From contig NZ_JBLZHU010000001.1 of the NCBI RefSeq assembly GCF_048892425.1, positions 124,001-188,000 of the forward strand: a DNA stretch of 64,000 bases. The letters are read 5' to 3'. This stretch comes from Pacificispira sp002696645. Its GTDB lineage: Bacteria > Pseudomonadota > Alphaproteobacteria > UBA8366 > Aestuariispiraceae. The notes below the pieces were generated by a model. That model was not told the DNA's origin. It saw nothing but the letters and a program-made list of their open reading frames with translations, and made no database searches. Both the position numbers and the translations under genes were made by a program. Positions 63,595-64,000 of this stretch are shown in pieces. Each line of letters opens with the position of its first letter. Position 1 is the first letter of the stretch.

Positions 63595-63927
63595 TTAGCT
63601 CTTTCCGACAAGTCTCCATAGTGTGGCGGAGCGTGTGCCCGAGCGGCAATAGGCCAGGATTGGGGTGGGCAGGTCGTCCATTGCCGTGCGGAAGGCTGTG
63701 GCATCCACTTCTGAAATTCCTACCGGTGAGATTGGGATATAACGGATCGGCAGCCCGATCTTGTTTGCAGCCGCTTCGATTTCTTGAAATGTCGGCTGGC
63801 CCAACTCTTCCCCATCGGGTCGATTGCATATGATGGATTGAAACCCCAGATTCTGTGCCTGAATGACATCATCAGGTGAGATTTGGGGGCTGACGGACAG
63901 GGTTGGGGATACGGGATAGGGCTGCAT
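63595..63927 (-). CDS. DUF442/TIGR01244 phosphatase-like protein
   Basis: The 110-aa protein is of the TIGR01244 group, related to dual-specificity phosphatases: FQSIICNRPDGEE in the first half and the P-loop-like YCRSGTRSA (Cys-x5-Arg) near residue 95. Stand-alone members are sometimes linked to sulfur metabolism (Blh/SQR neighbours). GGAG lies six bases before the ATG. It follows another gene on the minus strand with 14 bases between. Confidence 0.88.
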   Translation of the reverse strand: MQPYPVSPTLSVSPQISPDDVIQAQNLGFQSIICNRPDGEELGQPTFQEIEAAANKIGLPIRYIPISPVGISEVDATAFRTAMDDLPTPILAYCRSGTRSATLWRLVGKS

Positions 63928-63941
63928 GATGCTCCTATGGG

Positions 63942-64000
63942 TTAAAGGGCGTTGACGGGCACTTTCAACATCCGGCGACCGTCTTTGTCAGTGGGTATGG
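63942..64000 (-). CDS. C-terminal end of an unidentified gene (partial)
   Basis: On the minus strand the last codons of a gene read PTDKDGRRMLKVPVNAL and stop at TAA (63942-63944). The rest lies outside the window. The close spacing to the DUF442 gene suggests one operon. No family can be named from so few residues. Confidence 0.5.
   Translation of the reverse strand, partial: IPTDKDGRRMLKVPVNAL

Overview
The window looks like chromosome of an alphaproteobacterium, possibly a Rhodospirillales-like marine lineage. The grounds are a dnaG-rpoD pair, a DnaG that keeps only one of four zinc ligands, an initiator tRNA of alphaproteobacterial type, and moderate GC in the core genes. The genus cannot be fixed from the sequence alone. 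Core segments are about 8.6-28.2 kb and 53.9-64.0 kb. Accessory DNA fills 1-8.6 kb and 28.2-53.8 kb.

Region 1 (1-8.6 kb) is the integrase end of an integrative element inserted in the 3' half of an initiator tRNA-Met gene. It holds a tyrosine recombinase, a small acidic protein, a membrane protein split by a T9 frameshift, a cytidine-deaminase remnant and a giant STAND NTPase with a nuclease-like N-terminus. The NTPase runs off the window and is probably an antiphage sensor. A 51-bp inverted repeat and repeated GGTAAGCAA motifs bracket the integrase.

Region 2 (8.9-28.2 kb) is a catabolic locus. A leftward operon (hydratase, acyl-CoA dehydrogenase, two SDRs, ketosynthase-DUF35, SCP2-type thiolase, FadJ-like protein) faces a rightward one (acyl-CoA dehydrogenase, TetR, CoA ligase, enoyl-CoA hydratase). 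Next comes a sulfonate/taurine-type ABC importer with a TauD-like dioxygenase, a LeuC/LeuD-like hydratase and an isocitrate-lyase-family enzyme. Together they suggest uptake of a small acid, activation to a CoA ester, beta-oxidation-like shortening, and a hydratase/lyase exit step.

Region 3 (28.2-35.6 kb) is a FecI-FecR-TonB-receptor iron-uptake cluster with three membrane accessory proteins. It lies between two direct copies of one IS end. Region 4 (35.6-53.8 kb) is an island ending beside tRNA-Ile(CAT). It contains a truncated antitoxin, two orphan HigA-type antitoxins, a Tn7-like transposon (tnsA, tnsB, tnsC, tniQ and a DEDDh exonuclease), and a seven-gene operon joining a HigBA toxin-antitoxin pair to an ABC-three-component system and a HEPN-like protein. 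It ends with a 4.5-kb cassette carrying a CHAT protease. The cassette has TGT/ACA ends and a 5-bp target duplication, and sits in the end of a related older element.

Region 5 (53.9-64 kb) is core: tRNA-Ile, a RimK-like ligase with a GNAT/C39 protein, hipBA, rpoD, dnaG, a small conserved protein, tRNA-Gln and a DUF442 phosphatase-like gene.
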